Part shown: positions 8,108-16,595 of the stretch, piece by piece
Position numbering within the stretch: the first letter of the stretch is position 1
Layout of the letters: each line of letters begins with the position of its first letter
Origin: Clostridia bacterium
GTDB taxonomy: Bacteria > Bacillota > Clostridia > Oscillospirales > QAMX01
Length of the DNA stretch: 38,561 nt
Direction: 5' to 3'
Assembly: GCA_017532825.1 (NCBI GenBank)
Contig: JAFXIT010000058.1
Location: forward strand, 1 to 38,561
Notes under the pieces: generated by a model
The model's input: only the letters and a program-made list of their open reading frames with translations
Databases searched by the model: none
Told to the model about the DNA's origin: nothing
Translations under genes and position numbers: made by a program

Positions 8108-8794
8108 CTAAAAGTCGATAAAGAGACGGCTTGCACGCTTATCGGATATCACCCTGCCGTCCTCAAGGGTTATCACCCGTTTGGCAAAACGCTCGACGAG
8201 CTCTCTGTCGTGGGTAATGACTATAACGGTAGAGCCAAGGGCGTTTATCCGTTCAAGCAGTGCCATTATCTCATGTGACATATCAAGGTCAAGATTTCCC
8301 GTAGGCTCGTCGGCAATTATCACCGAGGGGTTGTTTACAAGCGCTCTGGCTATCGCCACACGCTGCTGCTCGCCGCCCGAAAGCTCACTCGGCAGAGAGT
8401 CCGCCTTGTCCGAAAGACCGACAAGGCCCAGTACGTAACCAACCCTACGGGCGATACGGCGCTTTCGTATACCGATGGCACGCATGGCAAATGCGACGTT
8501 TTCAAAAACGGTCATTCGATCTATCAGACGGAAATCCTGGTATACCACCCCGAGCATCCTCCGCAGATGGGGTATACGTCCTCGGCGCAGACGGGATATC
8601 TCAACTCCGTTTACCCTCACGCTTCCGCTGTTAGGCTTTATCTCGGCGGTAAGCAGACGTATAAGCGACGACTTCCCCGCTCCCGAGCGTCCGACTATGA
8701 AGGCAAACTCGCCCTCGGATATCTCAAGATCGATGCCTCGGAGCGCCTCTATTCCGTTTTTGTATCTGACGGACGCTCCCTTAAAGCTTATCAT
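8108..8794 (-). CDS. ftsE: Cell division ATP-binding protein FtsE
   Basis: 228 residues, standard FtsE length. Walker A GRSGAGKSSLIR, a Q-loop region (GVVYQDFRLI), the ABC signature LSGGEQQRVAIARAL, Walker B VIIADEPTGNLD and the switch His (VIVITHDREL) are all present. It powers FtsX at the membrane. The ATG overlaps the TGA of the CdaR-family gene (ATGA, four bases), indicating translational coupling to that regulator. It ends in TAG, which shows that TAG is a normal stop in this genome. Confidence 0.96.
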   Translation of the reverse strand: MISFKGASVRYKNGIEALRGIDLEISEGEFAFIVGRSGAGKSSLIRLLTAEIKPNSGSVRVNGVEISRLRRGRIPHLRRMLGVVYQDFRLIDRMTVFENVAFAMRAIGIRKRRIARRVGYVLGLVGLSDKADSLPSELSGGEQQRVAIARALVNNPSVIIADEPTGNLDLDMSHEIMALLERINALGSTVIVITHDRELVERFAKRVITLEDGRVISDKRASRLFIDF

Positions 8795-9885
8795 ATAAGG
8801 TCCTGATTGTCGCGGGAGCCGAGATACTGTCTGACCATCAGAGCGACCTTGAATACAATGGCGTGGTCAAACTCACGCAGGTCAAGTCCGGTTATCTTCT
8901 TTATCTTTTCAAGTCTGTATACCAGCGTATTGCGGTGGACGAAGAGCTTTCTGGAGGTCTCACTAACGTTGAGGTTATTTTCAAAGAATTTGTAGATAGT
9001 AAGGAGGGTCTCCTGGTCGAGCATATCGACGCTGCCACGTCTGAACACCTCGGAGAGGAACATACGGCAAAGGGTAGTCGGAAGCTGGTATATCAGTCTG
9101 CCGATACCGAGATTTTCGTAGTTGATTATGGTCTTATCCTGCTCGAATACCCTGCCGACGTCGATGGCGACCTGGGCTTCCTTGAGTGCACGTGCAAGGT
9201 CCTTGAGCTGGGTGACTACGGTACCGATACCTATGACGCACTTCAAAAACAGTTCGGTGCTTACGGTGTCCTCAATGCCCTTGGCGATCTTGCGAAGGTC
9301 CTTGATGTCACAGTTGGCCTTGACCTCCTTGACGATGGCGACGTCGCTTTCGTTGATGGCAATGACGAAGTCCCTCTGCTTGTCGGGGAAAAGGCTGGAG
9401 ATAACGTCGTTGGTGGCGACGTCAAGCCTGTCGGTCATACGCACAAGGAATACCGCACGGGGTACGTCGCTTCCGAAATGGAGCTCCTTGGCCTTTATAT
9501 GTATATCTCCGGGCAGGACGTTGTCCAGCATGATATTCTTTATGAAGGTCGCCTTGTCATACTTTTCGTCATAGTACTGCTTTACGCCGTTCATGGCAAC
9601 CACGGCCATGGCGCAGTTGTCGTGTGCGATAACGTCGTCGCCCTCGACGAACACTGCGTACTCTATGCGAATACCCGTTATGGCAAGAGACTTATAGGTC
9701 AAGCCGTTTACGACCGCAGTCTCGGCGCTCTCGTTTAATATCTCGACCGCTTCCTCGTGTACCTGGCCGATCATATTCAGATCACTGCAGGCAATGACCG
9801 CACCGTCGGCATCTATAACTCCGACAGTCCTGTTCACCGCTTCCTTCATCTGAAGTACGAGTCCCTGAAACAATCTTCTTGACAT
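8791..9885 (-). CDS. CdaR/PucR-family transcriptional regulator
   Basis: 364 residues. The N-terminal region (QGLVLQMKEAVNRTVGVIDADGAVIACSDLNMIG, here split in reading as a putative sugar-diacid-type sensor) precedes a GGDEF-like middle and a C-terminal PucR-type helix-turn-helix (ETSRKLFVHRNTLVYRLEKI, about 310-335). Confidence 0.88.
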   Translation of the reverse strand: MSRRLFQGLVLQMKEAVNRTVGVIDADGAVIACSDLNMIGQVHEEAVEILNESAETAVVNGLTYKSLAITGIRIEYAVFVEGDDVIAHDNCAMAVVAMNGVKQYYDEKYDKATFIKNIMLDNVLPGDIHIKAKELHFGSDVPRAVFLVRMTDRLDVATNDVISSLFPDKQRDFVIAINESDVAIVKEVKANCDIKDLRKIAKGIEDTVSTELFLKCVIGIGTVVTQLKDLARALKEAQVAIDVGRVFEQDKTIINYENLGIGRLIYQLPTTLCRMFLSEVFRRGSVDMLDQETLLTIYKFFENNLNVSETSRKLFVHRNTLVYRLEKIKKITGLDLREFDHAIVFKVALMVRQYLGSRDNQDLI

Positions 9886-9948
9886 ACAATAAACCTCCCG
9901 GTATTCATATGCGGCGCAATGGCCGCAAAAGCCTATCCTATCCCTAAT

Positions 9949-9977
9949 ATAATACACTATTTTTCATATTTTTACAA
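9949..9977 (-). promoter_or_regulatory. Promoter of the cdaR-like/ftsEX operon
   Basis: On the minus strand TTGTAA (9972-9977) and TATTAT (9949-9954) lie 17 bases apart, about 60 bases before the start of the CdaR-family gene. No other clear promoter is seen down to ispDF, so this one may drive seven genes. Confidence 0.65.
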
Positions 9978-10056
9978 GTACCGATTTGCTACGAGGCTCT
10001 CTTTTTTGCTTTCAAAGGGCGATTTTTTTGCTTTTTGTCCTTCACGGTCTTTTTAC

Positions 10057-10085
10057 TTGACATAACGCCCCGTGTAATGTATAAT
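10057..10085 (+). promoter_or_regulatory. Perfect consensus sigma-A promoter of the SGNH lipoprotein gene
   Basis: TTGACA (10057-10062) and TATAAT (10080-10085) with a 17-base spacer match the consensus exactly. Transcription should start near 10092, about 37 bases before the ATG. It is divergent from the ftsEX operon promoter; the 243 bases between the two genes hold only these promoters and their leaders. Confidence 0.85.
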
Positions 10086-10128
10086 TAATTTTTGTTACAG
10101 ATACAAAGCTGTAAGGATGTAATGTATT

Positions 10129-11244
10129 ATGAATATTAAAAAGTTCGCCCTTCCCGCCCTTGCCTTGGCCGTTGTTTTAAGCGGTTGCGGCAGGAACGGA
10201 AGCGACCCCGAATCTACCTCCGCCGCCGAGACCACCCTTTCGACCACACAAACGACCCGTCCCAAGGTCACCGTGGAGATGCCTGTCTCGTCCGACGGCA
10301 CCTGGCCCTCGGTAATATTTACCGTACCGGGACAGACCACCGCACAGTCCACCCCTCCCCTTTCCACCGACGGTACTACCGCCTCGACGCCGCCGCAAAC
10401 CTCCTCCACCTCCGCTTCGACCTCGGCATCGAGCTCAACCACAAAGCAGTCTACTACCTCTGCCACCACCAAGCAGACCACTACCTCCCGCACCACCGCT
10501 CAGTCGACAACCAACCCGCCCTCTCCTCCTCCCGTCTCCGGCAACGCACTGCCCGTTGCGCCTCCGGGAACCGAGCTTCACGGTCTGACAAGAGAGCAGG
10601 CCGAGGCCTTCTGGTCGGATGCGGTGTTCGTCGGCGACTCGATAATGATGCACTGGACGAATTATATGACCGCAAGACGTGATGCGGCAAGCTACCCCGA
10701 CTTCGGCGGGAAGTTCTTCAACGGCGCCAAGTCGCTCACGGCCGCAAGCCTCGGAGTCAACAACGCTCTGTGGGCGGTAAGCAGTGAGTCGGTCCATCCC
10801 AAGTACCAGGGCCAGCAGATGCAGCTTTGGAATTCGATACCGCTGACGGGTGCCAAAAAGGTCGTGATGATGTTCGGAATGAACGACGTCGCCCTCTACG
10901 GCGTTTCCGCCTCCATCGAAAGCTACGGACGTCTTATTGACCTCATAAAGACCAACGCCCCCGAGACCGAGTTCTACATCGTCAGCGCCACCTACCCCAT
11001 CAAAAACGCCGTAAAGAAGTCTCCCTCCCGTGATCTTCTCAGGGATTGGAACCTTGCGCTGATAGACTTCTGCCGTGCAAACGGCTATAACTTCATCAAC
11101 CTCACCGATGCCCTTTGCGATGACGAAGGCTACCTCCGCACCGATTTCTGCAACGACAGCTGGATACACCAGACCTCTGCGGCGAGGGTCGTCTGGGCAG
11201 ATATACTCCGAGGCTATGCCGCAGACAGGCTTACGGGCAACTAA
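10129..11244 (+). CDS. SGNH/GDSL-hydrolase lipoprotein with a Ser/Thr/Pro linker
   Basis: 371 residues. A lipoprotein signal (VLSGC, lipid on Cys20) is followed by a low-complexity Thr/Ser/Pro linker (about 25-140) and a C-terminal SGNH hydrolase domain. Visible blocks are VFVGDSIMMHW (nucleophile Ser), MMFGMNDVALYG (Asn) and NDSWIHQT (Asp and His). These enzymes act as esterases, often on acetylated cell-wall or plant glycans; the substrate cannot be read here. The linker would hold the domain away from the membrane through the wall. AAGGATG lies nine bases before the ATG. A DUF4358 lipoprotein gene follows after 15 bases. Confidence 0.9.
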   Translation: MNIKKFALPALALAVVLSGCGRNGSDPESTSAAETTLSTTQTTRPKVTVEMPVSSDGTWPSVIFTVPGQTTAQSTPPLSTDGTTASTPPQTSSTSASTSASSSTTKQSTTSATTKQTTTSRTTAQSTTNPPSPPPVSGNALPVAPPGTELHGLTREQAEAFWSDAVFVGDSIMMHWTNYMTARRDAASYPDFGGKFFNGAKSLTAASLGVNNALWAVSSESVHPKYQGQQMQLWNSIPLTGAKKVVMMFGMNDVALYGVSASIESYGRLIDLIKTNAPETEFYIVSATYPIKNAVKKSPSRDLLRDWNLALIDFCRANGYNFINLTDALCDDEGYLRTDFCNDSWIHQTSAARVVWADILRGYAADRLTGN

Positions 11245-11259
11245 GGAAGGAACGACCAT

Positions 11260-11742
11260 ATGAAAAAGATTCTTTGCATACTTCTCATCATCTCCACCGT
11301 ATTTGCTTTTTCGGCCTGCGGCGGCTCCAAAAAAGCCCCCGAGGACTACGCAATGAGCAAGAGCTTAATCGAGCTTCGCACCGAGATATCCTCCAAGGCA
11401 GACCTAAGCGAGTTCTTCGTCCTCTCGGGCGAGAGCCTGCTTGACTACACCGGCATCACCGCCGAGTCCTGCACCGAGACCCTCGTGCTTATCCCCGAGT
11501 CGTCCATATCGGCCGATATGATATTTATCATCAAGGCCGCCGACTCCGACGCACTCGAGAATGTCAAGGCTCTGCTTGAGAGCTACCGTGACGGCCGTGC
11601 CGCCGAGTTCAAAAGCTATGCTCCCGAGGAGCATCAGCGTCTGAGCGACACCAAGGTAAACGTTAAGGGACTTTACCTTTGGATGGTGGTTTCGGAAAAC
11701 TCCGCCGAGATCGAAAAGCTCATCGGAGAGAGCATCAACTAA
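11260..11742 (+). CDS. DUF4358-type lipoprotein
   Basis: 160 residues. The signal peptide ends at FSAC with the lipidation Cys at 20. The remainder resembles the DUF4358 family of Clostridia (FFVLSGESLLDYTGI, a short alpha/beta fold with DALENVKALLESYRDGRAAEFKSYAPEEHQRL). Its function is unknown; it should sit on the outer face of the membrane. AAGGAAGGA precedes the ATG, and the gene is 15 bases downstream of the SGNH lipoprotein with a terminator right behind it, so the two form one transcript. Confidence 0.82.
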   Translation: MKKILCILLIISTVFAFSACGGSKKAPEDYAMSKSLIELRTEISSKADLSEFFVLSGESLLDYTGITAESCTETLVLIPESSISADMIFIIKAADSDALENVKALLESYRDGRAAEFKSYAPEEHQRLSDTKVNVKGLYLWMVVSENSAEIEKLIGESIN

Positions 11743-11746
11743 AAAT

Positions 11747-11777
11747 AAAAAGCCGCAGTCCTGCGGCTTTTATTTTT
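11747..11777 (+). terminator. Terminator after the lipoprotein pair
   Basis: AAAAGCCGCAG pairs with CTGCGGCTTTT, followed by ATTTTTT. It starts four bases after the stop of the DUF4358 gene and isolates the sigma factor gene downstream. Confidence 0.9.
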
Positions 11778-11784
11778 TCGGCGA

Positions 11785-11812
11785 TGAAACTTTTTTCCAT
11801 TTCAAGAGCACA
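11785..11812 (+). promoter_or_regulatory. Possible ECF-type autoregulatory promoter of the sigma factor gene
   Basis: TGAAAC followed by a T tract (11785-11796) resembles the -35 element of many Firmicute ECF sigma factors, which often activate their own genes. About 16 bases later there is only AGCACA, a poor match to a CGTC-type -10. The call is weak and rests mainly on the -35 and its position 49 bases before the ATG. Confidence 0.35.
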
Positions 11813-11838
11813 TACTTTACAGACAAGGAGGTTGTGCG

Positions 11839-12351
11839 ATGACCGGTCAAACACTTTCTGAATTTTTCAGCAAAATATACGACGATACCTACCGCCCCAC
11901 TCTCGCCTACGTAACGGCGCACGCAGGCAGGTTTGAAGACATTCCCGACATTATGCAGGAGACCTACGCCGAGCTTTACAGGGTCATATCCAAAAAGGGC
12001 CGTGACTTCGCACGTGAGCCTGCGGCGTTTGTAAAGCACATAGCAAAGACCCGCCTGTCACGCTTTTACAAAAAGCACACCCCCGAGCTTGCGATAATCG
12101 AGGATGCCGACTTTTTCGAGCCGGCGCTTACCGAGCTTGACGACTCGCTGTTGAACTCGGCGCTCATAGACGAGATAAACCGCTTCCTCGAGCAAAAGCC
12201 ACTCTCCACAAGGAAGATATTCACCCTGCACTTCTACTTCGATATGACCCTTGAGGAGATCGCCTCCGAGCTCGGTATCAGCCTCTCGGCCGTCAAAAAC
12301 CGTCTCTACCGCACCATTGCAGAGCTCAGACGGCTGTACATGACAGATTGA
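11839..12351 (+). CDS. ECF-type RNA polymerase sigma factor
   Basis: 170 residues. Region 2 is seen in the N-terminal half (DIPDIMQETYAELYRVI, then FVKHIAKTRLSRFYKK). Region 4, with a helix-turn-helix, is in MTLEEIASELGISLSAVKNRLYRTIAELRRLY near the end (two stretches of one helix-turn-helix). There is no sigma 3 domain, as expected for the ECF group. AAGGAGG lies six to seven bases before the ATG. A membrane-anchored beta-propeller protein gene follows within 15 bases, the place where cognate anti-sigma factors are normally encoded. Target genes are unknown. Confidence 0.93.
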   Translation: MTGQTLSEFFSKIYDDTYRPTLAYVTAHAGRFEDIPDIMQETYAELYRVISKKGRDFAREPAAFVKHIAKTRLSRFYKKHTPELAIIEDADFFEPALTELDDSLLNSALIDEINRFLEQKPLSTRKIFTLHFYFDMTLEEIASELGISLSAVKNRLYRTIAELRRLYMTD

Positions 12352-12365
12352 AAAGGAGAAAAGCC

Positions 12366-14321
12366 ATGAACGAAAAAGACCTCTTCCGTGCGGTATCAGC
12401 TTCCGCACTTCCCGACAGGAGCGAGATAAAGCTTGCGGCCGTATCCTCCGCATCCCGTCACCGCCGCATAAGGCGCCGGATACCCGCCCTTGCGATGAGC
12501 TGCGCCATTGCCATATTTATCTGTGCGCTTGCCCCCTCACTCATCCCCGCAAAGGCTCCGAGCGCTCCCCACAGCAACGCCATCTCCCTTTACTCCCCCG
12601 AGCAGTACGGCGAGGTATACGAGGTGTTAAGTGCCTTCAGTTACCTTGACAAATACTACTACTTCCTCGATGACGTCTACATCAGAGAAGAAGCCGTCTC
12701 GCCCGACGTTGCCCCCTCCGCACCCTCCACCGATACTATGGGCGGTACGGGAGCGGCAGATGTCGACTTTTCCGACACCAACCTGCAGGTCGCAGGGGTG
12801 CAGGAGGCAGACATCGTCAAGACCGACGGACGTTACATCTACGCACTCAAGGCAGGTGAAGGAACGGTCACTATCGTAGCCGTAAACGACGGCAACCCCT
12901 TGGTCACCTCGGTCATAACCCTCCCTCAGTTTGAAGACCACAAGCGCTTCACAACCGACCTTATGTATATCTGCGGCGACAGACTTATCGTTCTGGGTGA
13001 CCTTGCCACTCCCTACGTCTTTGACAACGGCAACGCCTTCCTCTACGGCTGGAGGGCGACCCACGATACTATGGCGATCGTCTACGATCTGTCCGACCGC
13101 TCCTCCCCCGTCCTGCTTGACACCCTTTCCCAGAGCGGCAGCCTCGTCGACTCCCGTATGATAGGAAACGTCCTGTATCTTGTCTCGGAATACACCGTCC
13201 GCACCACCCCCGTCAAGGAGGATCCCACCACCTATATCCCCATGACCTCGGTCGGTGACGAATGCTACACCGTAGCCCCCGGTGACATCTGCATCCCCCA
13301 GGATCCCGCAAGACGCTCGGGCTACACCGTGGTATCGGGCTACACCGTTGACGAGCCCGCCATCGTCTCGACCAAATCACTTCTGGGCCGCACCGGTACG
13401 GTCTACTGCTCGGAAAACAACCTCTATCTCACAGCGCAAACCTCCGAAAGTGTCGAAGAGATCGTCGACGGAGCCGTCACCGCCTATTCCCACACCTACT
13501 TCTCCGATATCTCCCGCTTCTCCCTTGACAATGGCATCGTTGAGCTGACCGCCTCTGCCCGCATCCCCGGCCACCTGCTCAACCAGTTCTCGCTGGATGA
13601 GTACGACGGATATCTCCGTGTCGTCACCACCTGCTACTCCTACGGCAGGACCGTAGATAACGGCGGCTACGTCTATAACAACGAGCAGACCAACTCCCTC
13701 TACGTTCTCGACAGCGAGCTCAACACCGTAGGAAGCATCACCGGCCTGGCCGCAGACGAGCGTGTATATTCGGTACGCTTTATGGGCGAGCTTGGTTACT
13801 TTGTGACCTTCCGCCAGGTCGACCCCCTCTTTGCAGTTGATCTCTCCGACCCGACCTCCCCGATGATACTCAGCGCTCTCAAGATCCCCGGCTTCTCGGA
13901 ATACCTCCACCCCTACGCAGACGGCCTGCTGCTTGGCCTTGGCAAGAACGCCGACGAGCGCACCGGCCGAAGCGGCTGTCTCAAGCTTTCGATGTTTGAC
14001 GTATCCGACCCCACCAACGTCACCGAGCACTCCAAGCTCGACATTTCCGACATCTACTGGGCGGAGGCAAGCTCCAACCACAAGGCTATCGTCGTCAATT
14101 CCGAAAAGAATATCATCGGCTTTGCCGCAGACGGCATCTACCGCATCTACGGCTACGGCGAGGACGGCTTTACCGAGCGTGCCGCCCTGTCGCTCTCCAA
14201 GCTTGACTATTACGGCGTCCGCGGAATGTATATCGGTGAGTATTTCTACGTCGTCAGCATCGACGGCATCATTACCCTCTCGCTTGAGGATATGAGCGTA
14301 GTCTCCACCCTCAGCTTCTGA
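12366..14321 (+). CDS. Membrane-anchored beta-propeller protein, candidate regulator of the ECF sigma factor
   Basis: 651 residues. A basic cytoplasmic N-terminus (about 1-45, DLFRAVSASALPDRSEIKL) leads into one membrane segment (about 45-64) and a large extracellular beta-propeller domain. The hallmark NLQVAGVQEADIVKTDG is followed by repeated strand pairs such as DGRYIYALKAGEG and GNVLYLVSEYT. This matches the secreted C-terminal beta-propeller family (PF09826 type). ATG 12366 is chosen because AAAGGAGAA precedes it by five bases; an upstream TTG overlaps the sigma gene and that site. Context suggests an anti-sigma role, but no known anti-sigma domain is recognisable, so this is inference. 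Confidence 0.85.
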   Translation: MNEKDLFRAVSASALPDRSEIKLAAVSSASRHRRIRRRIPALAMSCAIAIFICALAPSLIPAKAPSAPHSNAISLYSPEQYGEVYEVLSAFSYLDKYYYFLDDVYIREEAVSPDVAPSAPSTDTMGGTGAADVDFSDTNLQVAGVQEADIVKTDGRYIYALKAGEGTVTIVAVNDGNPLVTSVITLPQFEDHKRFTTDLMYICGDRLIVLGDLATPYVFDNGNAFLYGWRATHDTMAIVYDLSDRSSPVLLDTLSQSGSLVDSRMIGNVLYLVSEYTVRTTPVKEDPTTYIPMTSVGDECYTVAPGDICIPQDPARRSGYTVVSGYTVDEPAIVSTKSLLGRTGTVYCSENNLYLTAQTSESVEEIVDGAVTAYSHTYFSDISRFSLDNGIVELTASARIPGHLLNQFSLDEYDGYLRVVTTCYSYGRTVDNGGYVYNNEQTNSLYVLDSELNTVGSITGLAADERVYSVRFMGELGYFVTFRQVDPLFAVDLSDPTSPMILSALKIPGFSEYLHPYADGLLLGLGKNADERTGRSGCLKLSMFDVSDPTNVTEHSKLDISDIYWAEASSNHKAIVVNSEKNIIGFAADGIYRIYGYGEDGFTERAALSLSKLDYYGVRGMYIGEYFYVVSIDGIITLSLEDMSVVSTLSF

Positions 14322-14337
14322 GCCTATCACAGTATGC

Positions 14338-14379
14338 AAAAGCACCCTCTGTCCCGTGCGGAACAGAGGGTGCTTTTTT
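14338..14379. terminator. Terminator between convergent genes
   Basis: AAAGCACCCTCTGT pairs with ACAGAGGGTGCTTT around an 11-base loop and is followed by TTTTTT on the plus strand. On the minus strand it ends in TTTT, so it may serve both the beta-propeller gene and the SipW cassette. Confidence 0.85.
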
Positions 14380-14385
14380 CACGGT

Positions 14386-15000
14386 TCAGTTGTTTTCGGT
14401 AAAGGTTGAGGAGTCGATCGCTCGGGTCACGCCACGACCCGGATTGATGACCACGGCCGTACCGACGTAGCTCTTGACAGCCTGCCAAACGCCCTCGGAG
14501 TTGACCTTCACCACCGTCTCGAACACCTCTACACGGTCACCAATGGCGGCAGAGCTGATAAGAGGTGCTGAATAGGTATACAGATTATACTCCGAATTGC
14601 TTACGTATTCCACCTGGAAAAGCAGGGAGAATGCATCGGTATTATCGATCATAAGGTGCTTAAGGTTACCGCCCTGAACGTTTTGCTGGGCATACACAAC
14701 GTCTCCGGCTTTGTTAAGCAGGTTATGTATGATGGGCTTTTTGGTGGCATTGAGACCGTATGAGGCCTCAAAAAGGATATTGTCGATAAGCTGGACGTGG
14801 TTCTCACCTATCGAGTTTTGGTCATCGTCAGGAAGGACGTCCGAGCCCTCCCAGGCAAAAGCCGTGGGTTTTATGACAAGTGAGCTTCCCTCAAGGGTGG
14901 TTACAGGGTATACCCACGAGGCAAAAACACCGCCTACCGACAGCATAAGCGCAACTGCAAGCAGGGCCGACACAATTTTCACTATTTGAAGCTTTGACAT
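14386..15000 (-). CDS. SipW-type signal peptide protein, distal substrate candidate
   Basis: 204 residues, exported. The signal (about 1-27) ends in SVGGVFA, followed at once by SWVYPVTT. That GG-V-aromatic-A ending and the aromatic stretch after the cleavage point are typical of SipW-dependent-type signals of Clostridia. The mature part is beta-rich (about 175 residues) with no Cys and no wall anchor. AAGGAGG lies eight bases before the ATG. It lies 42 bases after the signal peptidase gene of the same cassette. I do not recognise the mature domain; relation to TasA/CalY fibre proteins is possible but not shown by sequence. Confidence 0.78.
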   Translation of the reverse strand: MSKLQIVKIVSALLAVALMLSVGGVFASWVYPVTTLEGSSLVIKPTAFAWEGSDVLPDDDQNSIGENHVQLIDNILFEASYGLNATKKPIIHNLLNKAGDVVYAQQNVQGGNLKHLMIDNTDAFSLLFQVEYVSNSEYNLYTYSAPLISSAAIGDRVEVFETVVKVNSEGVWQAVKSYVGTAVVINPGRGVTRAIDSSTFTENN

Positions 15001-15042
15001 TTTTGCGGCCCTCCTTAAAGCGTTTTCTCGGCGGTGTTGCTT

Positions 15043-15852
15043 CTATTCCTCCGTCAGGTCGTCGGGTTGGATGACTCCGATCTCGATGAGTCTTTCGGTC
15101 TTTACCTTTTTGTATTTATTCTCTATCAAGGGCGTCACCGCCGTCGCAAAGATCACCAAAAGCAGGCACAGATACCCCACCGGAGACTGCATAAAGAGAA
15201 TAAAGCTTCCGATATAGGGCATACGCTCCCCCTTGTAGATCCCCTTCATCTGCTCATAGCGCACGGGGAATCGGTCGGCAAGCTCGTTATTGTCGCCCCG
15301 AAGCAGGAAGTATCTCTGCTCGGCGTGCTCGCTGTTTGGCTCTTCGATGCCGACGATGCGGTGGACAAGGAGTATTCCGTCCACCTCATATACCACCACG
15401 TCGTAAAGCTTCAGCTCGTCTTCGGCGGGAAGCTTATGTGTGACGATTACGTCGAAGATCTGTATTTGGTCGTTAAGGTCATTTTCAAAGAGGTAGGCGT
15501 TTTTTTTAAACTTTGCAGACATCGAGTCGCTCTGTACCACATGAAGGGATACCGCTGTGGTTAGGTCCCCCTCCTTTGCCTTGACTGCTACCGAAAAGAC
15601 AAATATCGCCCCAACGACAAAAAGGAAGATTACGGAAAAGACCCTGTCCATTACGGACAAAGTCTTTCCGAACACGCCCTTTGGTTTAAGGGCCTTTTTA
15701 TATTCCGTTGTTATCCTTTCGTCTTCGGCACCCACCCTTACCAGTCTTACGTTCAGCTTGAATATGTAAGCGATGACGACAACGGCCACGGCAGTCAGGA
15801 TCGTAAAGACGATAAGGGAGAGTACTAAGGCGTATATCTGAAAATCAGACAT
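15043..15852 (-). CDS. sipW: SipW-like signal peptidase I (S26B, Ser/His type)
   Basis: 269 residues with three membrane segments (about 7-31, 70-90 and 225-243). The catalytic domain lies between the second and third. The nucleophile Ser110 is in QSDSMSAKF, and LVHRIVGIE supplies His164 where ordinary bacterial type I peptidases have Lys; Asp187 (RGDNNE) fits the third position. His in place of Lys marks the archaeal/ER-type S26B group to which Bacillus SipW belongs. It lies between two genes with SipW-type signals. The start is two bases past the upstream stop and lacks a Shine-Dalgarno site, so translation is probably coupled. The long N-terminal extension and C-terminal tail are unusual. 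Confidence 0.88.
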   Translation of the reverse strand: MSDFQIYALVLSLIVFTILTAVAVVVIAYIFKLNVRLVRVGAEDERITTEYKKALKPKGVFGKTLSVMDRVFSVIFLFVVGAIFVFSVAVKAKEGDLTTAVSLHVVQSDSMSAKFKKNAYLFENDLNDQIQIFDVIVTHKLPAEDELKLYDVVVYEVDGILLVHRIVGIEEPNSEHAEQRYFLLRGDNNELADRFPVRYEQMKGIYKGERMPYIGSFILFMQSPVGYLCLLLVIFATAVTPLIENKYKKVKTERLIEIGVIQPDDLTEE

Positions 15853-15854
15853 TT

Positions 15855-16538
15855 TTACGGCTGCTTGGAGATGGAAAGGTCAATAAGGCTTCTTCCGGCT
15901 CTGGTCGCAAAGTCTTCGGCAGTGGCTCTGTCGTTAAGATAGACGTTCGCTGCTCCGCCGCAGAATTGGATGAGCTGCGAGAGCTGATCGGCAGTGATGG
16001 TCCATTCGTATCTGTCATTTACGGAATCGTATGCGTAGGTTCCGAGCTTGGAATCGGTAAAGGTATCGACCGTTCCGCTGTCAACTTCGGGGGTCTTGAT
16101 GGTAACGGTGGTAACGGTTGCACTGGGGGTGTTCTCGTTGGGGGTTGCGGCAAAGATGGTTGCGCTCTGGTCTGCTTCACCGCCCGCCGTTGCAGAAAAG
16201 CTGCCGGGAACGATGGCTATATCCATAACTATCTGCATGGGTATGCCGCAGTCAAATTCGGCGCTTGCACCGAGATTGGGCTTATAGGTGATGACTACGC
16301 TTCCGGAATAATCAAGACCGGCCTTATAGCTTCCCTCGTTTATTATATTCACACCGAGGGTCGAGACAGCAGTGATGGTACCCGGAACGCCCTGGTTAGC
16401 TTCGATGGTAAGCGAAGGGGTAAACTGGGCGGTCGTCTGATTGACGGTAACACCGGGGTATATCCACTCTCCCGCTGCATATACGCCGCCGATGATCAGG
16501 CAGAGCGCAAGGGTAATGATGACTGAAAACTTTTTCAT
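15855..16538 (-). CDS. SipW-type signal peptide protein, first gene of the cassette
   Basis: 227 residues, exported. The signal ends in LIIGGVYA at residue 21, followed by AGEWIYPGVT, which mirrors the GGVFA then SWVYPVT of the other cassette protein. The mature part is Thr/Val/Ala-rich and probably all beta (ITAVSTLGVNIINEG, VVITYKPNLGA), as in fibre-forming or adhesive surface proteins; no sortase motif is seen. AGGAGG lies seven bases before the ATG. It is the first gene behind the TA-repeat promoter. The mature domain is not one I can name; assignment as a substrate of the adjacent peptidase is inference from signal and context. Confidence 0.78.
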   Translation of the reverse strand: MKKFSVIITLALCLIIGGVYAAGEWIYPGVTVNQTTAQFTPSLTIEANQGVPGTITAVSTLGVNIINEGSYKAGLDYSGSVVITYKPNLGASAEFDCGIPMQIVMDIAIVPGSFSATAGGEADQSATIFAATPNENTPSATVTTVTIKTPEVDSGTVDTFTDSKLGTYAYDSVNDRYEWTITADQLSQLIQFCGGAANVYLNDRATAEDFATRAGRSLIDLSISKQP

Positions 16539-16595
16539 TCTTATCCTCCTGAACAGATTTTTGCTTTGTTTTTAACAACAAATACTCTTATTACT

